From NCBI GenBank assembly GCA_039586815.1, contig JBDHJR010000024.1, positions 1 through 34,425 of the forward strand: 34,425 bases of DNA, read 5' to 3'. Position numbers and translations under genes: made by a program. Below are positions 7,210 through 14,618 of the stretch, one piece after another (the stretch's first letter is position 1; the number at the start of each line of letters is the position of its first letter). This DNA comes from WVYX01 sp039586815 (GTDB lineage: Bacteria > Gemmatimonadota > Gemmatimonadetes > Gemmatimonadales > GWC2-71-9). The notes under the pieces were generated by a model. That model saw only the letters and a program-made list of their open reading frames with translations, made no database searches and was not told where the DNA came from.

Positions 7210-7722
7210 ATGGACGACACCCTGGCAGCATTGACGGCGGAGATTCGGTCCCGAGTCGAGGACCTCGGCTACGAGTTGGCCGATCTTCGCAGGCGTGGGT
7301 CCGGCAACCGGGTTTCACTCCAGATCAGAGTCGACCGGCCCGACGCGGCCCCTGGCCGTGGCATCACCATTGAGGAATGCAGCTCGGTGAGTCGGACGTT
7401 GGAGCGGTGGCTCGATGAGGAGCGGCCGCTGGGAGCCCGATACGTCCTGGAGGTTTCGTCGCCGGGCATCGAGCGACCGGTGCGCTGGCGCGAACACTGG
7501 GAGCGGTTCACGGGCCGCGACGTACACGTGAAGCTCGCGGGCCACGCGCGCATGAGGGCCACGATAGTGGGGCTGTCGGGTGACGCCGACGCGGTCGTGC
7601 TGCGACCGGTGGATGGCGCGGCAGACATGACGGTGCCGTTGGAGGACGTGCGAGACGCCACGCTGGCGGTCGATTGGACCGCGATCGAGCGCTCCATCGC
7701 CGACGGCGAAAAGAACGAGTAG
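7210..7722 (+). CDS. rimP: Ribosome maturation factor RimP
   Basis: RimP assists 30S subunit maturation, binding near the central pseudoknot and helping uS12 assembly. The 170-residue protein shows the family's N-terminal alpha/beta domain (VEDLGYELADLR...LQIRVDRP, then the conserved ITIEECSSVSRTLERWLD) and the VLEVSSPGIERP motif that marks the family, followed by a C-terminal SH3-like barrel (GRDVHVKL...). The ATG at 7210 follows a T-run terminator-like hairpin by 6 bases; the only Shine-Dalgarno-like bases are GAG at 7204-7206, too close to be ideal. It is the first gene of the nusA-infB operon, its usual place in bacteria, and lies 14 bases before nusA. Confidence 0.95.
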   Translation: MDDTLAALTAEIRSRVEDLGYELADLRRRGSGNRVSLQIRVDRPDAAPGRGITIEECSSVSRTLERWLDEERPLGARYVLEVSSPGIERPVRWREHWERFTGRDVHVKLAGHARMRATIVGLSGDADAVVLRPVDGAADMTVPLEDVRDATLAVDWTAIERSIADGEKNE

Positions 7723-7736
7723 GCAAAGGAGCAGGA

Positions 7737-9134
7737 ATGACGACTCCCGCCGGGATAATAGGGGCGCTGCGGGAACTGGCCACGGCAAAGCAGCTCGAGC
7801 GCGATGAGCTGGTAGATCTGCTGCGGGACGGCATCCATGCCGCCCTGGTGAAGCGCCATGGCCCAAACGTGCGTGCCGAGATCGAGATCGACGACCTCAA
7901 GGGCGGCATCCGGGTGACGGTGCTCAAGGACGTCGTGGAGGAAGTCGAGGACCCGAGCTCGCAGGTCTCCGTCGAGGATGCTCGGTGGGAGGACCCCGAC
8001 TTCCAGCCAGGTGACGTGCTCGAGGAGGAGATCCCGTTCGAAGCATTTGGACGGCTGGCCGTGCAGGCAGCCAAGCAGCGCATCATCCAGCGAGTGCGGG
8101 AAGGGGAGCGCTCGCGTATTCGCGACGAGTTCGGGCACAAGGTCGGCGAGCTGGTCTCCGGTGAAGTGCAGCAGATCGAGCGTGGGCGCCTCGTCATCAT
8201 GCTCAACCGGTTCCGTGAGGCGGAGGCGCTTATCCCTTACCGGGAGCAGAACCCGCGCGAGCACTTCCACCAGGGCGACACGATCCGGGCGGTGTTGAAG
8301 CGGCTGGAGGAGACGCCCAAGGGCCCGCGCCTGATCCTGTCCAGGGCCGACCCGCTGTTCGTGGAGGCCTTGTTCAAGCTGGAAGTTCCGGAGATCCAAC
8401 AGGGCATAGTGGAGATCAGGGCCGCCGCACGAGAGGTGGCGAGCCGCACCAAGATCGCCGTGGTGAGCAGGGACGATTCCATCGACCCAGTGGGGGCCTG
8501 CGTCGGCATGAAGGGTAGCCGCGTGCAGGCGGTGGTGAACGAGCTGGGTGGTGAGCGGATCGATATCGTGCCGTGGTCGCCCGACCCCGAGCGGTTCGCC
8601 AAGCTGGCCCTGGCGCCGGCGCGGGTCTCCCGCGTGTTCTCCGACGCCGACTCCAAGACGATTCAGGCCATCGTGGACGAGGACCAGTTGTCGCTGGCCA
8701 TCGGCCGCAACGGGCAGAACGTCCGTCTCGCCTCCGAGCTGACGGAGTGGAAGATCGACCTCTATTCCAGTCGCGAGTGGCTGGAGCGCGGCGGCGAGGG
8801 GCCGCTGTTTGCCCCGCTGGAGCCGGAAGACGAGTTGGTGGCCGACGTGTTGTTGAACGAGCTCAAGGGCATGCCGCCTGACCTGGTGGAGACACTCGAG
8901 GCCACCGGACACAAGACGCTGCGCGACATCCTGGACCTCGAGCGGGAGGACGTGGACAAGATCGAGGGCATCTCGCCGGAGCAGGCGGATGTCCTGATGG
9001 CCTTCCTCAGCGAGCTCACGGAGGAGAACAGCGAAACCGAAGAGAGCAGCGAGGCGGAGGTCCAGTCCGAGGAGGCGCCGGCAGCGGAGAAGAGCACCGA
9101 GGACTCCGGATCGGAGGCCTCGCCGGCGGCGTGA
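7737..9134 (+). CDS. nusA: Transcription termination/antitermination factor NusA
   Basis: NusA binds RNA polymerase and nascent RNA, promotes pausing and takes part in termination and rRNA antitermination. The 465-residue protein has in order the N-terminal RNA polymerase-binding domain (about 1-130), an S1 domain (ISGEVQQIE-like start near 140), KH domains (VGACVGMKGSRVQAVVNEL and LAIGRNGQNVRLASELT) and, after about residue 360, a helix-hairpin-helix-type repeat (LETLEATGHKTLRDILDL...IEGISPEQADVL). It ends in an acidic Glu/Ser-rich tail of about 40 residues. The ATG at 7737 has a clear AAAGGAG at 7725-7731. The same window holds an rrn boxA-like site (33924-33936), a known type of NusA/NusB target. 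Confidence 0.96.
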   Translation: MTTPAGIIGALRELATAKQLERDELVDLLRDGIHAALVKRHGPNVRAEIEIDDLKGGIRVTVLKDVVEEVEDPSSQVSVEDARWEDPDFQPGDVLEEEIPFEAFGRLAVQAAKQRIIQRVREGERSRIRDEFGHKVGELVSGEVQQIERGRLVIMLNRFREAEALIPYREQNPREHFHQGDTIRAVLKRLEETPKGPRLILSRADPLFVEALFKLEVPEIQQGIVEIRAAAREVASRTKIAVVSRDDSIDPVGACVGMKGSRVQAVVNELGGERIDIVPWSPDPERFAKLALAPARVSRVFSDADSKTIQAIVDEDQLSLAIGRNGQNVRLASELTEWKIDLYSSREWLERGGEGPLFAPLEPEDELVADVLLNELKGMPPDLVETLEATGHKTLRDILDLEREDVDKIEGISPEQADVLMAFLSELTEENSETEESSEAEVQSEEAPAAEKSTEDSGSEASPAA

Positions 9135-9454
9135 TGACCGACGAACAGATGGGCTTGCTCGGGTTGGGTGCGCGCGCCGCCACGGTGGTAGCCGGCAGCG
9201 GCGGCGTACGGGCCGCCCTGCAACGCGACGAGGTCGCGTTGGTGGTGGTGGCGAGCGACCACAGCCCGCGAACCGAGGAGAAGGTGCTACGGCTCGCACG
9301 CGCACGCGGCGTACAGGCCCTCACCGGACCACCGGCCGCCGAGTTGGGACGGCGGCTGGGGCGCGGCACTCTCCAGGTTGTGGGAGTGCGTGACAAGCAT
9401 CTCGCTGCCGGGATCATCGGCGGCGCAGAGCAGAAGGACGCTAGGAGGCAGTAG
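9134..9454 (+). CDS. L7Ae-family RNA-binding protein, YlxQ-like
   Basis: This 106-residue protein lies between nusA and infB, where many bacteria carry ylxQ. The fold features of the L7Ae/L30e/S12e/Gadd45 family are visible: LGLGARAATVVAGSGGVRAAL at the N-terminus, then the hydrophobic strand VALVVVASDHSP, a helix, and RGVQALTGPPAAELGRRLGRG. In Bacillus, YlxQ is a small RNA-binding protein of uncertain role. The YlxR gene that usually accompanies it is missing. The ATG at 9134 overlaps the nusA stop (TGATG); a GTG at 9131 would add one residue. Its last base is the first base of the infB start. The assignment rests on context and the N-terminal motif. Confidence 0.78.
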   Translation: MTDEQMGLLGLGARAATVVAGSGGVRAALQRDEVALVVVASDHSPRTEEKVLRLARARGVQALTGPPAAELGRRLGRGTLQVVGVRDKHLAAGIIGGAEQKDARRQ

Positions 9455-12153
9455 TGGGCAAGACGCGGATCCACGATCTCGCGGCAGAGTTCGGCATCGA
9501 AAGCGGCCAGCTCCTCCAGATGCTGGCGGGCATGGGCATCCATGTCCGCAGCCATTTGTCGGGGCTGGACGAAGGACAGGTTGCGCGCGTGCGCACCCGC
9601 TGGGAGCGCGAGAAGCGACGCAAGACGGAGCCGGAGCCCAAGAGCCGCAAGGGGCGACGTAAGAAGGCCACCAAGGCGGACCAGAAGGAGACCACGCCGG
9701 AAGCACGGCCTCGCCGGCGCCGGCGGACGGCGGCCGAGGTAGCCGCCAAGAAGGAGGCCGAGGAGCACGCGCGCGTCGAGGCAGAGGAGGCAGCCGCGGC
9801 AGCTGCGGAGGCTGAAGCCGAGGCCGAGGCCGCCGAGGAGGTCGGGTCGCTCGAGGAGCGCGCTGCTGCCCTGTTCAAGGAGCCCGAGGCCGCAGAGCCG
9901 ACCGCAGTGGAGGCCGAAGCCGAGCCCGGCTCTCCTGCCGCCGAAGTTGAGGAGGAGGAAGCGATCCCAGAGGTCCCGGCGGCCGAGGAAGAGCTGGAAG
10001 AGGTAACCCCGTCCGCGGAGCCCGTGATCCCAAAGCGGGTGGAACGCACCATGCCGCCGCCCTCTCGGATACGCCCCGTGGCGTCCTCGGGCCCGCGGCC
10101 GGTCGCGTCGGCCGCGCCCGGCGAGTTTGCCGAGGAGCGCAGGCGCGACAAGAAGCGCCGGCGCAAGGGCGGCAAGCGCTCCCAGGTGGACAAGGAAGCG
10201 GTGCAGGCCAACATCAGCCGCACCCTGGCCTCGATCAAGGGACCGGGTCCCCGCAAGGCGCGGCGGCGCGACGACGAGCCCTCCGCCCGGGAGCTCGCCG
10301 AACAGAGGCGGGCGGAGGAGAAGGAGCGGGAGAAGACGCTGGTGCGCGTCACCGAGTTCATCACGGTCTCGGAGCTCGCGGAGAACCTCGCTGTTTCACC
10401 CACCGAGATCGTGACCTTCTGCTTCAAGGAGCTGGGGCTGATGGTCACGGTGAACCAGAGGCTCGACTTCGACCAGATCGACCTCATCGCAGGGGCATTC
10501 GGCTTCCAGGCGGTGCGGGAGGAAGAGTACGTGCCCACGGAGTCCATCCTCGAAGCGCCGCAGGACGACGTCGAGGACCTGGCGCCGCGCCCCCCGGTTG
10601 TGACCGTGATGGGGCACGTGGACCACGGAAAGACCTCGCTGCTCGACTACATCCGTAAGACCAACGTCATCGCCGGAGAGTCGGGCGGCATAACGCAGCA
10701 CATCGGCGCGTACCACGTGGAGCTCCCCAGCGGCAAGGTCATCACGTTCCTCGACACGCCCGGCCACGAGGCCTTCACCGCGATGCGTGCCCGCGGCGCC
10801 CAGACGACCGATATCGTCGTGCTAGTGGTGGCCGCTGACGACCAGGTCATGCCGCAGACCGTCGAGGCGATCAGCCACGCCAAGAACGCCGGCGTGCCGC
10901 TCGTGGTAGCGATCAACAAGATCGACCTGCCTGCGGCCGACGTAGAGAAGGTGAAGCAGGGTCTGTTGAAGCACGAAGTGATCGTGGAGGACTTCGGCGG
11001 GGACACCATGGTCCAGGCGCTCTCAGCCAAGACTGGGGGCGGCGTGGACGAGCTGCTGGAGAAGCTCCTGCTTCAGTCGGACCTGCTCGACCTCAAAGCG
11101 AACCCCGACCGCATGGCTCGGGGCACCGTCATCGAGAGCACGCTCGATCCGGGGAAGGGCCCGGTCGCCACCGTGCTGATCGAGACAGGGACGCTCACCG
11201 TGGGCCACGACTTCATCTCAGGCAACCTGGCGGGCCGCGTGCGCGCCATGCACGACGAGCGGGGCCAGCGGGTGAATAGCGCCGGGCCGTCGATTCCCGT
11301 CCAGGTACTCGGGTTCGACGGCGTGCCCGAGGCGGGAGACACCTTCACCGCGGTGCCCAGTGGCACCGACGCCCGGGAGATCGCACAGAAGCGGCAACGG
11401 TTGGACCGCGAAGCGTCACACCGCCGCAGCCTGCGCGGCGTATCGCTGGAGGAGCTCTCCAGGCAGATCGAAGACGGCGCCGTCCAGTCCCTCAGGATCA
11501 TCATCAAGGCGGACCAGGGCGGTCCGGCCGAGGCGCTGGCCGACGCCTTCGCCCAACTCTCCACCGACGAGGTGAAGGTGGAGGTGATCGATCGCCGGGT
11601 GGGTGCCATCACCGAGAGCGACGTGCTCCTGGCCAAGGCCTCTGGCGCCATTGTGATCGGCTTCAACGTGCGGCCCGATGCCAACGCTCGCCACTCCGCC
11701 GAGAAGGAGAAGGTGGATCTGCGCACATACCGCGTGATCTACAATGCGGTCGAGGACGTGAAGGCCGCGCTGGAGGGCATGCTGGCGCCCGAGGAGAAAG
11801 AGGTCGTTCTCGGAGAGGCCGAGGTACGCCAGATATTCAAGATCTCCGGGGTGGGCACCATCGCGGGCTGCCACGTACGGCACGGCACGATGCGCCGGGG
11901 AGCGAGCATTCGCGTGGTGCGGGACGGTGTAGTGGTGTACGACGGCGGCATGTCCAGCCTCAAGCGGTTCAAGGATGACGTACGGGAGGTCAAGGAAGGG
12001 CTCGAGTGCGGCATCGGCGTCGAGAACTTCAACGACGTAAAGGTGGACGACGTTCTGGAAGCCTACCAGATCGAGAAGATTGCGCGCTCACTGGGTGATG
12101 CCGACAGAGTCAGTGTGACCTCACAAGCTCGGGTCGACACTCAGGAAGCCTAG
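9454..12153 (+). CDS. infB: Translation initiation factor IF-2
   Basis: IF-2 is the GTPase that brings fMet-tRNA to the 30S subunit and promotes subunit joining. The 899-residue protein starts with an IF2_N domain (RIHDLAAEFGIESGQLLQML), has a long low-complexity Ala/Glu-rich linker (about 95-190), a second IF2_N-like segment (ITVSELAENLAVSPTEIV), and then the G domain: G1 GHVDHGKT (387-394), DTPGHEAF, and NKID (from Asn488). Domains II-IV follow, ending in the C2 initiator-tRNA-binding domain. The GTG at 9454 shares a base with the ylxQ stop and is preceded by a perfect AGGAGG at 9443-9448. The linker length and charge are typical for high-GC bacteria. Confidence 0.97.
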   Translation: MGKTRIHDLAAEFGIESGQLLQMLAGMGIHVRSHLSGLDEGQVARVRTRWEREKRRKTEPEPKSRKGRRKKATKADQKETTPEARPRRRRRTAAEVAAKKEAEEHARVEAEEAAAAAAEAEAEAEAAEEVGSLEERAAALFKEPEAAEPTAVEAEAEPGSPAAEVEEEEAIPEVPAAEEELEEVTPSAEPVIPKRVERTMPPPSRIRPVASSGPRPVASAAPGEFAEERRRDKKRRRKGGKRSQVDKEAVQANISRTLASIKGPGPRKARRRDDEPSARELAEQRRAEEKEREKTLVRVTEFITVSELAENLAVSPTEIVTFCFKELGLMVTVNQRLDFDQIDLIAGAFGFQAVREEEYVPTESILEAPQDDVEDLAPRPPVVTVMGHVDHGKTSLLDYIRKTNVIAGESGGITQHIGAYHVELPSGKVITFLDTPGHEAFTAMRARGAQTTDIVVLVVAADDQVMPQTVEAISHAKNAGVPLVVAINKIDLPAADVEKVKQGLLKHEVIVEDFGGDTMVQALSAKTGGGVDELLEKLLLQSDLLDLKANPDRMARGTVIESTLDPGKGPVATVLIETGTLTVGHDFISGNLAGRVRAMHDERGQRVNSAGPSIPVQVLGFDGVPEAGDTFTAVPSGTDAREIAQKRQRLDREASHRRSLRGVSLEELSRQIEDGAVQSLRIIIKADQGGPAEALADAFAQLSTDEVKVEVIDRRVGAITESDVLLAKASGAIVIGFNVRPDANARHSAEKEKVDLRTYRVIYNAVEDVKAALEGMLAPEEKEVVLGEAEVRQIFKISGVGTIAGCHVRHGTMRRGASIRVVRDGVVVYDGGMSSLKRFKDDVREVKEGLECGIGVENFNDVKVDDVLEAYQIEKIARSLGDADRVSVTSQARVDTQEA

Positions 12154-12170
12154 TCCCCCGGTAGCCTGAC

Positions 12171-12452
12171 GTGGTTCTCGGCATCATCACCTGGGAGCTG
12201 CACTTCGCAGGGTGCCGCTCACTGAAGGACAAGCGCCGCGTGCTGAAGAGCCTCAAGGACCGGCTGCATCAGCGGTTCAACGTCTCCGTAGCAGAAACGG
12301 CCCACCAGGATCTGTGGCAGCGAGCCGAGCTCACGTGCGGTGTCGTCGCCACGGATCGGCGACAGGCCTCCGCGGTGCTCAGTGCCGCCGACCAGTTCGT
12401 AGCGGGAAGCGGCGCGGTGCGAATAATCGACTCCTCCACGAGCCTTCTATGA
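12171..12452 (+). CDS. DUF503 (YlxP-like) small protein
   Basis: This 93-residue protein starts VVLGIITWELHF and contains the conserved SLKDKRRVLKSLKDRL and FNVSVAETAHQDLWQRAEL segments of the DUF503/YlxP family, a ferredoxin-like fold. The family regularly sits between infB and rbfA, as here. A YlxP homologue has been connected with ribosome biogenesis, but its molecular role is not settled. The GTG at 12171 is 17 bases after infB and has no strong Shine-Dalgarno. Its stop overlaps the rbfA ATG (ATGA), so coupled translation is likely. Confidence 0.85.
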   Translation: MVLGIITWELHFAGCRSLKDKRRVLKSLKDRLHQRFNVSVAETAHQDLWQRAELTCGVVATDRRQASAVLSAADQFVAGSGAVRIIDSSTSLL

Positions 12453-12808
12453 CCCCAGGCAAGCACCGACCCGAGCGCGTGGCGGCCCTGGTCCAGGAGA
12501 TCCTGGCCGACGCCCTCACCACTCAGCTCAAGGATCCCCGAATCGGATTCGTGACCGTGACCGGCGTGGAGGTGTCGCCTGATTGCACTCACGCCGACGT
12601 CAAGGTGAGTGTCATGGGGAGTGAAGCCGAGAAGGACACTGCCATGGACGGGCTGCAGAGCGCCACGGGGTTCCTGCGCAGCCGCCTGGCACGCACCATG
12701 AGCACGCGCTCCACACCCGAGATCCACTTCGTGCTGGACCGCGGACTCGAGCACCAGGCGCGCATCGATCACCTGCTGGATGGGCTCAAGAGCGAGGACG
12801 CAACCTGA
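12449..12808 (+). CDS. rbfA: 30S ribosome-binding factor RbfA
   Basis: RbfA binds immature 30S subunits and helps processing of the 16S 5' end, notably in the cold. The 119-residue protein has the family pattern: RPERVAALVQEILADAL, LKDPRIGFVTVTGVEVSPD, then HADVKVSVMG and the C-terminal ...LRSRLARTMSTRSTPEIHFVLD segment of the KH-like fold. The start ATG overlaps the DUF503 stop by 4 bases. It ends at or just inside the start of truB. The length is normal for the family. Confidence 0.94.
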   Translation: MTPGKHRPERVAALVQEILADALTTQLKDPRIGFVTVTGVEVSPDCTHADVKVSVMGSEAEKDTAMDGLQSATGFLRSRLARTMSTRSTPEIHFVLDRGLEHQARIDHLLDGLKSEDAT

Positions 12809-12819
12809 GCGACGGGTTC

Positions 12820-13662
12820 GTGCTGGTCGACAAGCCCACCGGGCCCACGTCTCACGACGTGGTGGACGTGGTACGACGGGCCTACGGCACGCGCCGCGCG
12901 GGCCACGCCGGGACGCTAGACCCGTTCGCCTCCGGGCTGCTCGTCGTGCTGGTCGGGCGGGCAACGCGGCTGTCGCAGTATCTGGTCGGTCTTCCCAAGC
13001 GCTACACGGGCACGATCGCCCTCGGCGCGGAGACCGATACAGAGGATCCAACCGGCGAGGTGACGCGCACTGACGAAGGATGGCGCGCGCTGTCGGACGG
13101 GGCCGTGCGGGACGCGATGGCCGCGCTCACCGGCCGGAGCATGCAGCACCCCCCGGCGCACTCCGCCAGGAAGCGCGATGGAGTGCGTGCCTACCGCAGA
13201 GCCCGCCGCGGTGAGCCGGTGGAGCTCGAGCCGCGGGAGATCGACGTGCGGCAGTTCGAGATGATCGCCCGGGAGGGCGACAAGGTGGAGTTCGCGGCGG
13301 ACGTCAGCAGCGGAACCTACTTGCGGGCGTTGGCCCGAGATCTGGGGAGCGCCCTGGGATGCGGCGCCCACCTGGCATCGCTGCGGCGCACTCAGGTAGG
13401 ACCCTTCGGCCTGGACGACGCGGTCGGGTTGGATGTGCTGGGGCAGGAGGCGCCGCCCCTGAGGGCTCCGCGCGAGGCGGTGGCGCACCTGGCCACGCTG
13501 CAGCTCGATGCCGAGCACCACGGCATGGTTGTGCACGGGCAGCCGGTTCCCGCGGCCGACGCCGTCGGCGATCCGATCGCGCTGGTCGCCGGTGGGGAGC
13601 TGGTTGCCATTGCGGAGCGCCAGGGCACGGTGCTCAAGCCAAAGGTCGTGCTGGAAGGATGA
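12820..13662 (+). CDS. truB: tRNA pseudouridine(55) synthase TruB
   Basis: TruB converts U55 of the tRNA T-loop to pseudouridine. The 280-residue protein has motif I (LVDKPTGPTSHDVV), the catalytic-Asp motif GHAGTLDPFASG (Asp in LDP), the KRYTG strand, and a C-terminal region consistent with a small PUA domain. The GTG at 12820 is the first standard start. However, the frame continues upstream to a CTG at 12805 whose 4-base overlap with the rbfA stop and upstream GCGAGGA (12792-12798) look like a real start; the five residues gained (LSDGF) match homologues, which usually begin a little before VDKP. Either way it is translationally linked to rbfA. It overlaps ribF by 4 bases. Confidence 0.94.
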   Translation: MLVDKPTGPTSHDVVDVVRRAYGTRRAGHAGTLDPFASGLLVVLVGRATRLSQYLVGLPKRYTGTIALGAETDTEDPTGEVTRTDEGWRALSDGAVRDAMAALTGRSMQHPPAHSARKRDGVRAYRRARRGEPVELEPREIDVRQFEMIAREGDKVEFAADVSSGTYLRALARDLGSALGCGAHLASLRRTQVGPFGLDDAVGLDVLGQEAPPLRAPREAVAHLATLQLDAEHHGMVVHGQPVPAADAVGDPIALVAGGELVAIAERQGTVLKPKVVLEG

Positions 13663-14576
13663 CTGAGAGCTCAGCCCTTCCCAACGACGGGAAGGGCACG
13701 GTCGTCACCGTCGGGACATTCGACGGGGTGCACCTGGGACACAGACAGGTGCTCGAGGAGATCGCGACGCGTGCACGCCGCGCGGAACGCCGTAGCCTGC
13801 TCGTGACGTTCGAGCCGCATCCCATGGAAGTGGTGAACCCGCCGGCAGCTCCGGCTCTGCTCACGCTCGCCCAGGAGCGGCGCGAGTTCCTGGCTCAGTG
13901 CGAGCTCGACATCGTCGTGTTCATGAAGTTCACCCGCGAGCTGTCGCAATATCCTCCGGAGGCGTTCGTGCGGCTGCTGCTCGAGCGGTTCCACATGAGG
14001 GAGCTGGTGATCGGCCACGACCACGGTTTCGGGCGGGGGCGGGCAGGGAACGTGGAGCTGTTGCGGCTGCTCGGACAGCGGTTGGGGTTCGCGGTAGACG
14101 TGGTGGACCAGGTAGACGTGGGTGGACGACCGGTGTCTTCGACGCTGGTGCGCCGCGCCGTGGCCGGCGGCGACCTGGAGACGGCCGCCCGGCTGCTCGG
14201 AAGGCCCTATTCGCTGACGGCCGGCGTCGTACCCGGTGCCCAGCGAGGACGGGATCTGGATTATCGCACGGTGAACCTCGCCTTGCCCGATGCGAGGAAG
14301 CTCCTGCCTCCCGACGGCGTATACGCCGTGAGGGTGGAGTGGGACGAGGGGAGCGCGGGTGCGATGATGCACCAGGGACCGCGACCCACGTTCGGTGAGA
14401 CGGCGCGCAGCCTCGAGGCGCATATCTTCGACGTCGACCTCGACCTGTACGGCAAGCAGCTCAAGGTGTCCTGGGTGGCGCGGTTGCGCGACGTGGCGCG
14501 GTTCGCTTCGCCACAGGCCCTTAAGCAACAGCTAGACAAGGACTTCGCGGCCGCACGGGCCGCGTTGACAGCGTGA
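13659..14576 (+). CDS. ribF: Bifunctional riboflavin kinase/FMN adenylyltransferase
   Basis: RibF makes FMN and FAD from riboflavin. The N-terminal adenylyltransferase domain shows VGTFDGVHLGHRQVL with its HxGH-type nucleotide motif, FEPHP, and the GHDHGFGRGRAGN segment. The C-terminal kinase domain has GVYAV, GPRPTF, LEAHIFD and DLYG. The kinase signature PTAN, which binds Mg-ATP, reads RTVN here (residues 203-206): the Thr and Asn are kept but Pro and Ala are changed. The kinase half may be altered, or this is a lineage variant. Length (305) is normal. The start ATG overlaps the truB stop (ATGA), so it closes the rimP-to-ribF operon. A perfect TTGACA box lies in its last codons. Confidence 0.93.
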   Translation: MTESSALPNDGKGTVVTVGTFDGVHLGHRQVLEEIATRARRAERRSLLVTFEPHPMEVVNPPAAPALLTLAQERREFLAQCELDIVVFMKFTRELSQYPPEAFVRLLLERFHMRELVIGHDHGFGRGRAGNVELLRLLGQRLGFAVDVVDQVDVGGRPVSSTLVRRAVAGGDLETAARLLGRPYSLTAGVVPGAQRGRDLDYRTVNLALPDARKLLPPDGVYAVRVEWDEGSAGAMMHQGPRPTFGETARSLEAHIFDVDLDLYGKQLKVSWVARLRDVARFASPQALKQQLDKDFAAARAALTA

Positions 14577-14593
14577 GGCAGCCACACTAGTCA
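14565..14593 (+). promoter_or_regulatory. Weak candidate promoter before secD
   Basis: A perfect -35 TTGACA (14565-14570) within the ribF end is followed after 17 bases by TAGTCA (14588-14593), a poor -10. It sits where a secDF promoter would be expected. Only the -35 box is convincing. Confidence 0.3.
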
Positions 14594-14618
14594 TTAACGC
14601 CCAACGGCAACTGGCATA

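Noticed and set aside
7269..9305. Long minus-strand open frame (678 codons) across rimP and nusA.
   Set aside because: It is antisense to two clearly recognisable genes; high G+C leaves few stops on the opposite strand. Its sequence has no recognisable domain.
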